From Eopsaltria australis (lineage: Eukaryota; Chordata; Aves; Passeriformes; Petroicidae): 64,000 nucleotides of DNA. Location: contig JAVTVJ010000667.1 in the NCBI GenBank assembly GCA_034509425.1, positions 874,001-938,000 of the forward strand, given 5' to 3'. The translations under genes and the position numbers were made by a program. The notes beneath the pieces are model-generated. The model was not told the DNA's origin. It worked only from the letters and a program-made list of their open reading frames with translations, and ran no database searches. Position 1 is the stretch's first letter. Each line of letters opens with the position of its first letter. Below are positions 23,801-35,316 of the stretch, piece after piece.

Positions 23801-26214
23801 AGGTGAGGATAGCACTGGAGAGGAGGATTAGATATTGCAATTTTTCTTGGTAGCAGTTTTAAGAGCATTACGACTAATAAGGATTTTTCTGTATTCATCT
23901 GGATTATAAGTGTCAGTATCATTGCGACTGTACTAATAGCAAATTTCTTATGTCTTGATTAAGTTAAGGTTTTAATAACGTTTTTGGCTTTGTATGAATA
24001 CAATGTATTCATCTTGGCACATGCCAATATTTTAAGTGCAGCGTGACAGAAGCTGTCAGGAGCCCGAGCTCTGCCAGGCACTGGCAGAGCAGAGCTGAGA
24101 AAGCTGTCACTCTCCAGACAGTGACTTCAAAGACATGAGTGAACTTCACAAACCTTTTCTCCAAACCTATCCTGCCCGTGAGGATGCACAGGACAACTGT
24201 TATTCTCAGGACAAGAGTAGCAGCTATTCAAGGTGCTCCTGCTGGAAATTTTCAAACAGATTTTTTAAACAAGTATCAAGTATCACCTACTCCCAGCTTG
24301 TGTCCACATTGTAGCTGACCCCAGTCTCTCCCTGGACTGTGGGTTCAACCCTTCATTTATCCAAAATTATCTTTCCCACAAACTCTTACATCTCTCAATG
24401 AGCTGTGAGCTGAAATTACAAGTGAGGGTGGGTTCACTTACATCCAGTCTCACTGTCTTTGACCCACCTACAATTGCTTTGGGTTTAGAGTCAGGGTAAT
24501 TCTGACCAAAGGATTCCACCTAAGGCTAGAAACACATTTCCAACAAGAGCCACAGTTTGGAAAGGAAGAGAGAAACATGCTTCTCACTCCCATCATTGTT
24601 ATGTTATCCTCAAATATTTCCTGACCAGTCTGTGCTCCAACTTTGCAACCTCCCTGTCTGTGCAAGGGGCAGACTGAGCATCACTGAAAGCAGCTGAAAA
24701 GCCCCAAAACTCTCACAGAAATCCTCATCTCCCAAAGCTCACTGCACCATACAGTCAGAGGCAGGGACCACAGTGACATATCACCTGTGCAAGGAGCCCA
24801 GCTCATAAGTAATGATAGAGACAAGAAAAGCCTAAAATGATGCTTGTTAGAAGCTGTGGAGGCTTGAATGGATATGGATTTTATTGTCAAGCTGACCCAG
24901 CAAAGTTACTTAGTTTAAATTTTCCTATGCCAAGCTTCAGCTGAAATAAATTTTTACTGAAGAAAAGTGTTCATTCTGACAGCATTTCACTTAGAGATAG
25001 GAAAGTGTAGTGGGGGAATACGAAGCTTTTCAACCCCTCAGCCTTTTAAAAAATAATAATATCAGCCTTCTCCACCACATTTCATGAGCTGGCTCCTCAC
25101 TCTTTGGAGAGTTCAGTGCTCTTCCCTGAGATGAACTCACAACAGCCAACCAAGTGTTTACTCATAAGACATTATTCTAGAATGAAAAGTGTCACCAGGG
25201 TTGGAGTTTATTTTTTCAGATTTTTGGGGGAGGTTTCTTCCCATGACTTACAGTCACCTCTAACATATGTAACAGTCTCCAAAATTTGTCCTGATTTCCC
25301 AGGGACGAAGAGAAAACAATTCCAGCCTCTCCTTTCTAAAATGGGGGAATGGGAATATGGGGAGGGAAAAGTAGGAGAGATATCTTTGTTAGAGGCTAGC
25401 CACAGTCAGACTGCAAAGAAATGAAGGCATCCTGCTGGTTTTTTCCATGCAGCAACCATATTACTCTAGAAAGATGTGAAGACTCACACATTTCTACCTA
25501 TTTCCACACATCAGATTTAAAACCTAAACTTTTAGAAAAACAAATCTGTAATAAAACTGCAGTATTTGGCCAAAAATACCCTGCCCCCAACAGATGAATC
25601 AGGCTTTGAGTTTTCAAGGTCTTTCCCAGTCACAATAGTACATTGCAACATGAGAAAATAATTTGCAGGCTTTCTGGAAGTATCTCCTCATCCTTACCAC
25701 ATGTCCTAGCAAGAAGTCTCAGATGAAGAGACTCTTTTGGTCAGCAGCTGCATCCAAACCTGTGTTATTTGATTAAGCTGAGGGCCATGAAAGCAGCCAG
25801 CAACACAAGACAACTCTTGGTAGGAAGAGATGACTCACATGCTGTACTGGCTACAACAGAGAGAACTGTATGTCCCCTTCCCACTGGAGGTACTGTCCTC
25901 TTGCCTTTCCATCCTGCTCATGACTGCCACCAATCTGATCACAGCAACCAAGAGAGCTGAGGATTGCAAGGAAAGCTCACTTGCTGTGCGGGGAATACAG
26001 CCACGTGCCCTGTGCTGGCACTCTGCACCTCAGAGGGAAATAAGTGGAACCTCCCAAGGGTGTGCAGCAGCATCTGGGCAAACAAATGAAGCAAATAAAG
26101 GAAAATAATTTTGCAGCTGCCCAGTATCCAGAGCTGGAGCAGATTTCTCAAACTCATCAACTCCCATTCAGGAACAAAAGAAGCAGCCAGATATTCAACA
26201 TAGCTCTGCGTCCA

Positions 26215-27797
26215 ATGCCAGGAAGGGTCACAAAGCTGGCCTTTCAAAAGGTATCCACTGTCCTCTTGCTAATGCTCATCTCTCAGTTTGCAGTGCTTGT
26301 GGGTAAGCAGTGATTCCCGTGGGAGTCAGAGACAGCAACAAAAGGAATTGCAGGATCGCCTCCAATAGTGGAGAGGCATTTACAGCCCTTCTGTGGAAGC
26401 CAGCTTCCTCCCCTGCCTCCACTCCTCTTGTAAATCCATTACAGGTCCTGCCAAGCAGCAGCCTCTCCACTTCCATAGCTTTTCCCTGTAGCCTATGACT
26501 GCTCTTGGCACGGCACTGCCTGCACCAAGTGCAGCATCCAAGAATCCAGTGCTGATGTAGCTGCTAAAGACATGAGAGTTATATCTGGAAATATGAAGAG
26601 GAGAAAATTATTCCTGTGGGGAAAAGACATTGTTAAAAATAAGTTGTTCTGTGACCAACAGAGTTAATAAGGTGACCTTTCCTACAGTTCCTTTTCCAAT
26701 CTCCTCCACCCTGATACTGCAGCTCCTTCCAGAATCTGCTACTAGTTTGGCTGGGGGTTTGGGTCCTGTGCTATGGCTGGCTTGGAGCAGTATCTGAATT
26801 GCTGCATTACCCAGGACATAAGTGCTCCTTGGTCTACAGCATCTATATTGTGCACAACTCTGCCTCTAGCTTCTGTGGAAGGAGCAGGGAGCAACAATAA
26901 CACAGGTCTTTCTGCTCTATCCAACTGCCAGTCTTCCAAAACTGTGAGCAAATTAAAATCTTGGACATCTCTTACTAGATGAAAAGTATGGCTGAACTTT
27001 TGGGGATATAGTGGGAAAAGAGGAATTAAATAAAGGGAAAAAGTAAATGCAACACCTTGTTTTGCTAGGTAATTAGGTTTAAAATACTGACAAATGACAC
27101 TACTGTGAACTTTACACACTGATTTAGTACAGGATAACCTGCAGTATCAATTAGGGACATGGTGGAAGTGTGAGGTCACACTGTAAAAGATCTTCTGGTC
27201 CCATTAAAGTCACTTTCAAGCCAATTTTAAGCAAGTGTGAGTGATTTTCAGAAATGTCAGAGAGGGAAAGGGAGAAAGAGGAAGAGAAAAGAAATGCAGT
27301 AATGAAACCTAGGCTGAAAGACTGCTTCTAACTAAATTGTGCCTGACTCTAAGCAGAAAAGGGACATTGCCAGGAGAAATGAAAATCCCCTCGCTCATGG
27401 GTGAATCAGCAGGAACTGGGCTGGGGAATTTATCTGCATGAAGGGCCAAGAGATTGCATCCCCATCAGAGGTGTTTTGTGACCCCATCAAAAGGCCATCC
27501 TGTCCCCCAGGAAATCTGGTTTTCCTGGCCGACAGTTTTCTGGAGAAGCTCCAGAGAAAAACAATTGCAACTTGCAGCACTGCAAAAGATACTGCACTGC
27601 AATATCTGGTGGTTTCTGAGGTTTCTCCATCTCTGTTTTTCTGGGATAGCATGGTTTTTCCTGAAAATCTTGGACCTTTATCTTTGAAAAGCAACTCTGA
27701 AGTGCTGGAAGAGGAGCTTGCCAAAATTATGTTAGAAAGCTCCACCCTCTGCATCTGCTGCAGTTACCAATTTTTACCATGTCTTCTGCTGTGCTGA
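26215..27797 (+). CDS. Speculative two-exon secreted protein model
   Basis: Exon 1 (26215-26302) starts at an ATG and encodes 29 residues that look like a signal peptide: a Lys/Arg-containing start, then VSTVLLLMLISQFAVLV. It ends in phase 1 at a consensus GTAAGC donor. About 1.2 kb downstream, after the pyrimidine-rich acceptor 'cctgtcccccag', an exon at 27511-27797 is open in the matching phase for 95 codons and ends in TGA. The joined product would be 124 residues with five cysteines near its C-terminus. I do not recognise the family. No TATA box or polyadenylation signal clearly supports it, and chance is a real possibility because the antisense strand is open over the same stretch. Confidence 0.2.
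27255..27296. repeat. Purine-rich low-complexity run
   Basis: This is a GA-rich stretch of about 40 bp, such as 'gagggaaagggagaaagagg'. No other signal is seen around it. Confidence 0.7.
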
Positions 27798-29299
27798 TCC
27801 AGGGCACAATCAGGAAAAGCAGAATAAGAATAGGGAAGGGACCTTTAGCACTCTTAGCACGTGGCACCAAGACCTGGAAGCTGCCACATCCACATCAGGA
27901 AATATTCTCCCTGATAGGCTGAGTTTTTGTTTCAAATTTGGATTTTTTTTCTCAGATTTTATCACATATTTGTCCCTGCTAGTGAATTTTTTCCAGTTAT
28001 TTCACTCATTTTCATTTCTGTCACTGTAGCCTATCTGCATATCAGATAAGAGATCAATAGCATAGTTTAAAGCATCAAAGTTCAATTTATATTTTTGAAT
28101 TTTCTTATATTTTGATGGAGAAACACAGCTGTTATTGAAACCCAAAAGCCAAAAATGCAGAGGAAAAAGGTGACTCTGGTGCCAGCTTGTCTTCCTAAAG
28201 AATCCTTCTTGAGAAAGGTGTATTCCTTGTTATAGGATGGGAAACTGAGACAAGAACCTTCCCACAGAGTTGCCAACAATAACAAAAGAAAAGCATCTTT
28301 TCAGGAAGATTTTTTTAAAAATCTGTTTTTTCTCTTTGCTATCTCTCTCAGAGGTTTCCTGCCCATTATTTCCACATGATCAGCTGCCAGCCAGCTCTCC
28401 TTTTAATCAGAAAACCTTAGCCAGCATAAATGCCTGGATTTAAAAACCAGCCTTCCTTGCTCTGACACTTTTCTGTGGGCTGTGTTGAGGCATCAGACAG
28501 CTGAAAAACTGAGCTGGTGTGGGTTTAGAGGTTTTATGGCAATGCAGCTCAGGCAGGCAGGGTTTGCTCCTGAGCTGGGACTTGGGCAGCAGAATGTCTA
28601 GATGCAGAGGAAGGAAGAGCCTGTGCCAGAAATAGCTGCAGGGCTCCAGCATGTCCCACAGACCACCACGGACACACCATCTTCCTCTGAGTATCTGAAA
28701 AGGGTGGGTGAGCAGTTCCTCATGTGCTGCAGATGGGCTGCAGAGAGAGGAACTGCCACAGCCAGCACAGATGGAGTTATGGGAGAGCGTGGATGTGTAC
28801 CAGGAATGTGCGTCACAGAGTCCAGCCACTCCTGATCCCCCACCAGTCCTTCCTCTTCTCCTGCTCAGGACTGCCCTAATATGCTTGGAGGTCTCCCTCT
28901 GCACAGTCTGAGTCACTATACTTGCTGTTTAACTAGCCATGAAGCACCAAAATTTCTTCATGAAAAAGGATTGAGAAAGAGATATGCCAGATGTACAGCT
29001 TGGATTTGGTCCAGACTGTCTGGATTTTCTGCAGGGGCTGAACATCAGCCATGAAGATGCAAACAGGGAGTTTCCACAGCTGCCTCTGACAGCCTACCCC
29101 TCAACCTTTCCCACCAGGCAAAGGGAACAGAGCCTACAGGCAGGAATTTCTACACAACACTGGAAGGAAGAGCAGCTGGAAATGGGGAATGATACTGGTT
29201 AATTATTTGGTAACGCTTGCATGGTGTTGGTCAGTGACCAGGTCTACTTGCCAGGTACAGCAGAAGGAGACACAGCACTCATTGATATGTTTTAGTGGG

Positions 29300-29387
29300 T
29301 GTGGTGGTGTCCAGTTCAAAGGTTGGACTTGATGGTCTTGAAGAGCTTTTCCAGCCTTAATGAATCTGCTATTTAAAATTCTATGGC
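29300..29387 (+). mobile_element. CR1 LINE 3'-tail fragment
   Basis: The pattern 'ggttggacttgatggtcttg', 'cttttccagcc' and a degraded 'attctatgg' end is the extreme 3' end of CR1, sense strand. Confidence 0.65.
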
Positions 29388-30629
29388 TTTTATATTTTCC
29401 ACAGGTCCTTAATGTCCTAAGCACCATGTGCATTCAGTCTGGAGCCATTCATGGCTCACTTTTTAGCAGTTTTGGCAGCTTATAGGAACTTCAGTGAGTA
29501 ATTGGCATCATGATCATCACTTCCTGTAATCTGAAGGATCTTGTAACACTATAATTAGTTTCTTACAGTGTTCCTTTTGCCATCCTGCAAACAATGACAA
29601 TTTCATCTCCTATTTTAGGAGAAAACCAGTTTCCCACACTCATGTCTGCAAATTTCCTGAGTGAACGATAGAGGTTTGAGAGCAAAAGACAGATAAATAA
29701 AGCCACAGCTACAGTCCTAGACCAAGGAGACTGAATCACACTTCTCAAAAACTTCCATCCAACAAAGCTGTGTGTCAGACCATTGTCACTGTATGTGAAT
29801 ACTCAGTCATGGGCTCTGCAACACAATAAAGAAAAAGGAGGAGGGAATTGAACTAATTAAAACCTCTTAAACCCATCCTTTTACAGACACATTGTGTGGG
29901 AACTTAACCACTTATGAAAAGCCTGACGTCTTAAGCAAACCCTGAGCCTCTCACTAATTCTGTAGTTCAGCATCCTGCAACACTATCTGCTACAGCTCCA
30001 ACCCCTCCAGAGCTCCTGCACTCAGTCCAGCTTTCCAATCAGACTTTTTGCACAGGCTGTGACAAGCTACTTCCCAAATTGCATCCGCCTCTTTGAATCC
30101 AACCAGCCCTATGAGACAGGCCCTCAACTGGGTGCCACAAAAGGTTTTGTATTTTCCTAGAGTTGTAACCTCACAGCTCCCTATCACCTGCACAGAGCCC
30201 AATACCCACAACTGGCTCCTCCTTTGGAAACCACCTGCCAAGGGCTTTCAGGTTCTCTCTAGCAGGCCACATCATCCCGTGAGTTCTTCAGCAAAATTCT
30301 GCTTGGAAAGAGTGTGCTATGATCTGATAGTCCCTACCTGGGCAGGATGCTCAAGAGTTTATTCCCTGGACCTGAATCCTGACATGAGGTGTGACCATGG
30401 GGAGCAGTGAACTGTGAAAAGAAACTTTCCCTTCCTGCTGTCTGTGACATCTGAAAACCGAACAACAGTGTCTGCAGTGGCAGCATCCAAATGTCCAGCT
30501 ACCTGCACATCAGCTCTTGCCCTAATAACTGGTAAGCCTTACAAGTATGCTTGGAGTGATTCATTAGGTGATTCCAAGTTCGGTGCAGGGGTGAATTTTG
30601 TTTTCATTCACTCATACATGAAAGGACTC

Positions 30630-30675
30630 AGTGAACCTACAGGTCTTTTCCAACCTAAATCCTTTTCTGATCCTA
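30630..30675 (+). mobile_element. Possible CR1 3'-tail remnant
   Basis: Only the segment 'ggtcttttccaacctaaatc' and neighbouring bases resemble the CR1 3' terminus. It is too short to be sure. Confidence 0.35.
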
Positions 30676-31365
30676 AGACAGTCTGACACAGTTCAGTTCT
30701 TCCATGTGTCAGCAACAGAGGTGGGTACTAAATGCTTCTTCACAATTGCAATCCAGAGAAGGGAAAATATTGTGAAAATTTGGGAACAGCAGGTTTTCAT
30801 CCAGCAGAGGTGTCCAAGGAGTTAGGAGGTGAGACCATGCAGGTTTTGACACAAGGTTATCCTACTCCTGACCTGTGGAGCATTTGCTCTCTGTGCTACA
30901 CAGCTTTAAGGTAAAATATGTTCTCCAAGAAAAGTACATCACCCCAGAGCTGGGATCCTTCCCACCCAACACTTTGTGTCTGAGGTGGAGGTGCCTCTGC
31001 CAGTGGTGGATCTCACAGTACAAACAGGAATGTGCAGTTTAATTAGAAGCTGATCTCCAAGAGTAGTATTGACTCAGCCATCCCAGGAATTTAATACAGG
31101 TTCAGATGCAGACAATTACTCTTTGCTGAAGCCCAGATTTGGTCAGATGGCTCAAGACCCAACTCTTCTTTTGTGAAGGAGGTGGAAAAAATTATGTCTC
31201 TGGTATGCAGCAGGACACATGTTCCTGTCTGCAATAAAGCCTGCTTGTTCACTCCCTGTTTGTCTTCACTTTGCTTTTGAAGAAGTGTGAACCCCAAAAT
31301 ACCCACTGAACCTGCTAGCCCAGGGTACTGGAAAAACTTCCTTATGGGAACATAGTCATTATATT

Positions 31366-31399
31366 AAAAAAAAAAAAAAAAAAGAAAAGAAAAAAGAAA
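31366..31399 (+). repeat. Poly(A)/A-rich tract
   Basis: A run of 18 A is followed by A-rich sequence with single G interruptions. An AATAAA about 130 bp upstream (about 31233) is compatible with a retroposed transcript end, but no parent is recognised. Confidence 0.8.
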
Positions 31400-33119
31400 C
31401 AATTCTGCATTCCTCTGTAAATACAATCCAGGTTCTGGTCAGAATAACTGGGTCCTGGTGTCCTGAGCTCCAGCTGTGAAACAGCTGGGGGCAGGAATGC
31501 TTCCCAAAATGTGAGAGAAAAAGAGAAAAACCATTCCCAGCCAGATATGCTGGGAAGAAGGAGCCAAGGGGTTTTAGCATCTGATAAGAACTGCCTTGCA
31601 TGGTGCATGGCTGCACACAGATGCAGCCCCTTCTCCCTAACTGCTCCTGCTTTGCTCCTTTCCAGTCCACCCACTGAGCTCAGGGCTGCATCCACCAAAT
31701 CCTCACCTTCCCTCTACCCTACAAAATCACCAGCCTGTTGAGCAAAATTCCTGCATTTTCATCTCCCTGTTTCAGCTCTCCTATGGGTTTTCTGTCTGCC
31801 ACCAGGCTTTCTGGCTGGCTCAGCATTTTGGGAAAGAACCAAAACTTCAGAGGAGAGAGAGGGAATGGCAGGACATGGTCAGATTTCCACTGTCTGGGAA
31901 GCGAGGATAGTGGTCTGAGCCCTCTTGGCTAAACAAATGGGGAGATCAAGGCTGTTGTAGGCATGGTGGGTGTTGAGGGTGAGGAAGGCAGCTCCAGTCA
32001 TGCAGAGCTGTGAGAGTCTGTGTCTCTGGTGGCTGAAGTATCTGCAAGATCTAAGGGAGGATCTGGTATTTACATGTCTGCATGTGCGCGTCTGTGTGGG
32101 AGTAGGGTTTGTATATATTACAAGGAGAAGCTGCAGATGGAAACAACCCAGATGGGTGTCTAAGGCCTGGTTCAGAGCCCATTAAAATCAGCAGGAGACA
32201 TTTCACTTACAGTGATGGGTTTTGGCCACATCTCTTCTTCCCCCTCCCAATATGCCTATGACCTCAAGGGCTGCTCCTTGCTGCATTTCCTCAATTAAAC
32301 CCCGTGAGCAATGGGGCTTCCCATGTTCCCCAGAGTGGATGCTTTACAAGGGATCTCTGGGCATGCCCCCATCTCTGCTGTCACACCCTGCAGTTACTGA
32401 GAGGCAAGGGTTGCTCATTCATCATTCCTTGCTCAAGATACTGAGATTTGATATGTTGTTTGATTTGGTTTAGTAAATTGGCATCACAAGGGGCTTTTCT
32501 CCTTCTTTTGTGTTGCTTTTATCTGAACACATTTCAGCGTCATCTCCCTCCTCAGAAGCCAGATTTGAGATCAGAAAGGCTCACCATCCTATCACCTTCA
32601 TCCAGCCTATCACATTTCTCCTTGCTCTGCCTGAGCTATCTTTAACCTGTCTGCATTCATTTCTGAAAGGTCTTCATTCTGGATTTCAGATATCAAAAGC
32701 TGACGAACCTTTGGTCTAATGGCTGCATTCTGTGATGGTGTTGCTTTCTCTCCTTTGGTTTTGACAGGTTATTGTTGCACTCCTGTGTATAAAAACGCCC
32801 TTTAAGATCTTATCATTTCCATGTAAGTGTGGTAATAACCTGTAAATAAGGCACATCCCTACCTCTTTCATTCAGTAAAATCACAGGTTTATTCTCCTGA
32901 AGATTTTCACTGCAAGGCATTTTATTTCACGTTTTTCGTTTGTAATAGCATTTAAAAGTGAGGATGCTGGAACAGGACCAAGCACAAGGGTATCAGTAAT
33001 AAAGATGCAGGGTTACTTCCACTTGTCACCCTGTCATTTATGCAGCCACAGATTGCAACAGCTTTGTTTGCCACAACAGTGAGTTAGAGGCCAAAATTAA
33101 GCTGCTTCTTCTTTCTGAA

Positions 33120-33380
33120 CCACAAGCCCTCGTCAAAAATATTGCTGTCTGCTCTCCCCCTTGTCCTCCCCGAAATACCGCCCCAGCAGCATGGATCTCT
33201 GGATGTGTATCACCCAAGCCTTCACCAGGCTGAACAGATCCATTCAGCTTTTCCATCCCGATAACATCAGAGGTCGGAGAGGAATGAACAGAAAGTGAAG
33301 GGTTGAGCCATCGAAGCGGATCAGGATCTGCCATGGGGGTGCCACGGACAGTAATGTAATGTTCCACGTGAGCGTGCAGG
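33120..33380. other. CpG-enriched patch with a 109-codon minus-strand ORF
   Basis: Around ten CpG dinucleotides occur in about 260 bp, against a CpG-poor background. The minus strand is open for 109 codons (33038-33367) with no family I recognise. The patch directly precedes copy B of the duplicated block. It could be a small CpG island, a young insertion, or a remnant of a gene. Confidence 0.3.
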
Positions 33381-33404
33381 AGATGTGTTCAGGGATAATG
33401 TGCT

Positions 33405-33630
33405 TACACAGATAGAGAATTTTTTTAATTCCAGGATGTTATCAGATCTGGAAAAATGCTGAATGAGTGGGTTGCTGCAGTATCAGTGTATTGGTACACC
33501 ATGAAGAGGGAGCTGTGTTCCTTCTCTAAAATCCATGCTGTAATTGTACAGCCTCTGCAAATAATTAACTGAATCTAATCAGACTCTTTTCCATGCATTA
33601 AGTCTATATTATCAGTTCACTCCCTACCCC
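33405..33630 (+). repeat. Copy B of a diverged duplicated block
   Basis: This is the partner of 20620-20850, in the same orientation and about 12.8 kb away. The core 'ttatcagatctgg' plus flanking short matches in the same order supports common origin over roughly 220 bp. Confidence 0.5.
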
Positions 33631-34950
33631 AAAAATTAATTTTCACTCTCTGACCCACACCCCTTTATTATAGTAGATAATGTGACATTTTATCCCAAAT
33701 AATTGGGTGGGAATACTAAGAGGAAAGGAGTTTCAGCCTGTTTGGGAAGAAAGGAAAGTCTGGGGAGACAAAATCTGCAAGAACATTCAGTCCCCATGCT
33801 TCAAGTTATAAGCTGATCACATATACATTTATGCATACACATGTAGGCATAGTCATCTCACTACTGCCACATGTTATGGTCTGGTTTCAGCAGCCAAGGC
33901 TTTCCTAGCACTGAACTAGGAGATAAAATTCCATTGCTTGATCCCTGGAACTCCATGCTCAAAACAATGCATGTCTGCACTGTGAGCTTGGGCAGTTAGG
34001 GGGAGAAACAACCATGAACTTTGGTTAATGGTCCTGTAGTCTGCTCCAAACTGGGCCATTCATCTGGGAACAGACACACAGGGAGATGTTGAAGTTTGCT
34101 AACACCCCTGCTTCACTGTATACTGCAGCATCTCCCAGAGCTCCCACCACTCCATCCTTTAAGCCCTTACCCAGTACGACCTCCCAGGTATGCCAGTGCT
34201 GCCTGATGAGGTGTTTTTCTTCAATGATTTTGTGTGACACCAGTCCAAGGACATCCATGAGGCAAGGGGTGGCTGCAGCAGAATAGCTAGGGAGTGGCAA
34301 ATGTAGAGGTAAGGAGGCTACACAAGCTGGGGGTGTAGTTCAGCCAACAGAAGGAAAACAGGCATTGAGCTGCAGTTTCCCGTTAGTTGGACTCCCAGCA
34401 ATCTGTCACCATGGAAAGTTACTTATTTTATGAAATTCAACATTCCCAACAAAAGCATTTATTCCAGATAACCATGAAACTTAAGACTGAATAGGAGAGT
34501 GTCTGGTAAGGCAACTTCTTGCCAGAAGCAGGTTGCTTACTGCAGTGCCTTATCTCTGAAGCAAATATTTTCTGTGGCCCAGGGCCACAGGCAGCCCTCT
34601 GAGCTGAGGCACTCCTCCTACTTGGACAAATAGGATACAAGGGTTGGAAAAGGGACAAGTGACCTTTCTACTCAGAGTGAGCCTCTCAGGAACTCATCTC
34701 CAGTCCTTTTCAGAGCCTGGAATAGTGGCTTTGTAAGTTGCCACTTCTACTGAGATAGTGGATGTAGACTCTAGGGCTGTCTTGAGAGCTCCCACTTCCT
34801 GTGCAGGGTTTGAAGACGTCACGCAGTCTCACATGTTCCCAGTGTGCACAAAGCACTGAGAGAATGCAACACAAAACCAACCACAATTGAACTGATGAAA
34901 GGACTATAAATGAGATTAAATCAATGAGGAAACAAATGAAGTGTGCTGTC

Positions 34951-34956
34951 TTTATT
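34951..34956 (-). terminator. Polyadenylation signal of the Ly6/PLAUR-type gene
   Basis: AATAAA on the minus strand lies 134-139 bp after the TGA at 35090-35092. It is the first canonical signal after the stop. A T/G-containing stretch follows. Confidence 0.6.
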
Positions 34957-35089
34957 CTGTGAAAATATGAAAGAAGAGCTAATCTGAAAACAAAATCCCC
35001 ATACAGAAGAAGCTACAGCAAAAAGGACAAAGTTGCAAAGCACTGCTGGAGTTTGCTGTGGGTTTTGCTCAACTCGGCACTAGTGAGAG

Positions 35090-35316
35090 TCAGAAAAGTA
35101 CCTTCTCCAAGATGAATCCTGACAGGACAGGAAGGAAGGTCGTGTGTGGAGAGGCAACCCCAGAAAACACCATGCTGTACACAGTAGAAGCTGGTGTGCA
35201 TTGGAACCGTTTCAGCTTTATGTCCATCGCCCCCAGGGTGTTTTTTCCATCTCCTACCATACTGCATTCGGATAAGGTGGTGCATCCCTTCATGGCAGCT
35301 TTCAGAGACAGTCCAC
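35090..35316 (-). CDS. Ly6/PLAUR-type gene, exon 5 (end of domain 2, tail, stop)
   Basis: This exon is separated from exon 4 by a 1.9 kb intron. The acceptor is CCCTGCATAG. It encodes AAMKGCTTLSEC and ends the domain with KLKRFQC, which corresponds to the family's final Cys. About 35 further residues follow, fairly hydrophobic and ending ILEKVLF, then TGA (35090-35092). The domain lacks a CC...C closing motif, as also happens in relatives. Confidence 0.85.

Larger units (their letters stand above)
16740..26214. other. Intergenic spacer without a supported gene
   Basis: I see no recognisable protein family or repeat over most of this stretch. Exceptions are listed separately: the 20.15 kb palindrome, an exon-like segment at 20.2 kb, one copy of a duplicated block at 20.6 kb, and a GC-rich hairpin at 24.07 kb. 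A purine-rich low-complexity run lies at about 22990-23025. Confidence 0.45.
27798..35089. other. Intergenic spacer upstream of AQP7 and downstream of the Ly6-type gene
   Basis: The stretch contains a short CR1 tail, a poly(A) tract, a CpG-enriched patch and the second copy of a duplicated block, each listed separately. Otherwise no gene is recognised. Confidence 0.45.

Noticed and set aside
26742..27119. 125-codon minus-strand ORF
   Set aside because: Although it reads fairly smoothly, there is no recognised family, and the complementary frame is equally open.
31201..31399. AATAAA followed by a poly(A) tract as a gene 3' end
   Set aside because: The spacing is about 130 bp and no coding sequence precedes it on the plus strand. 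It is better treated as a retroposon-like tail.
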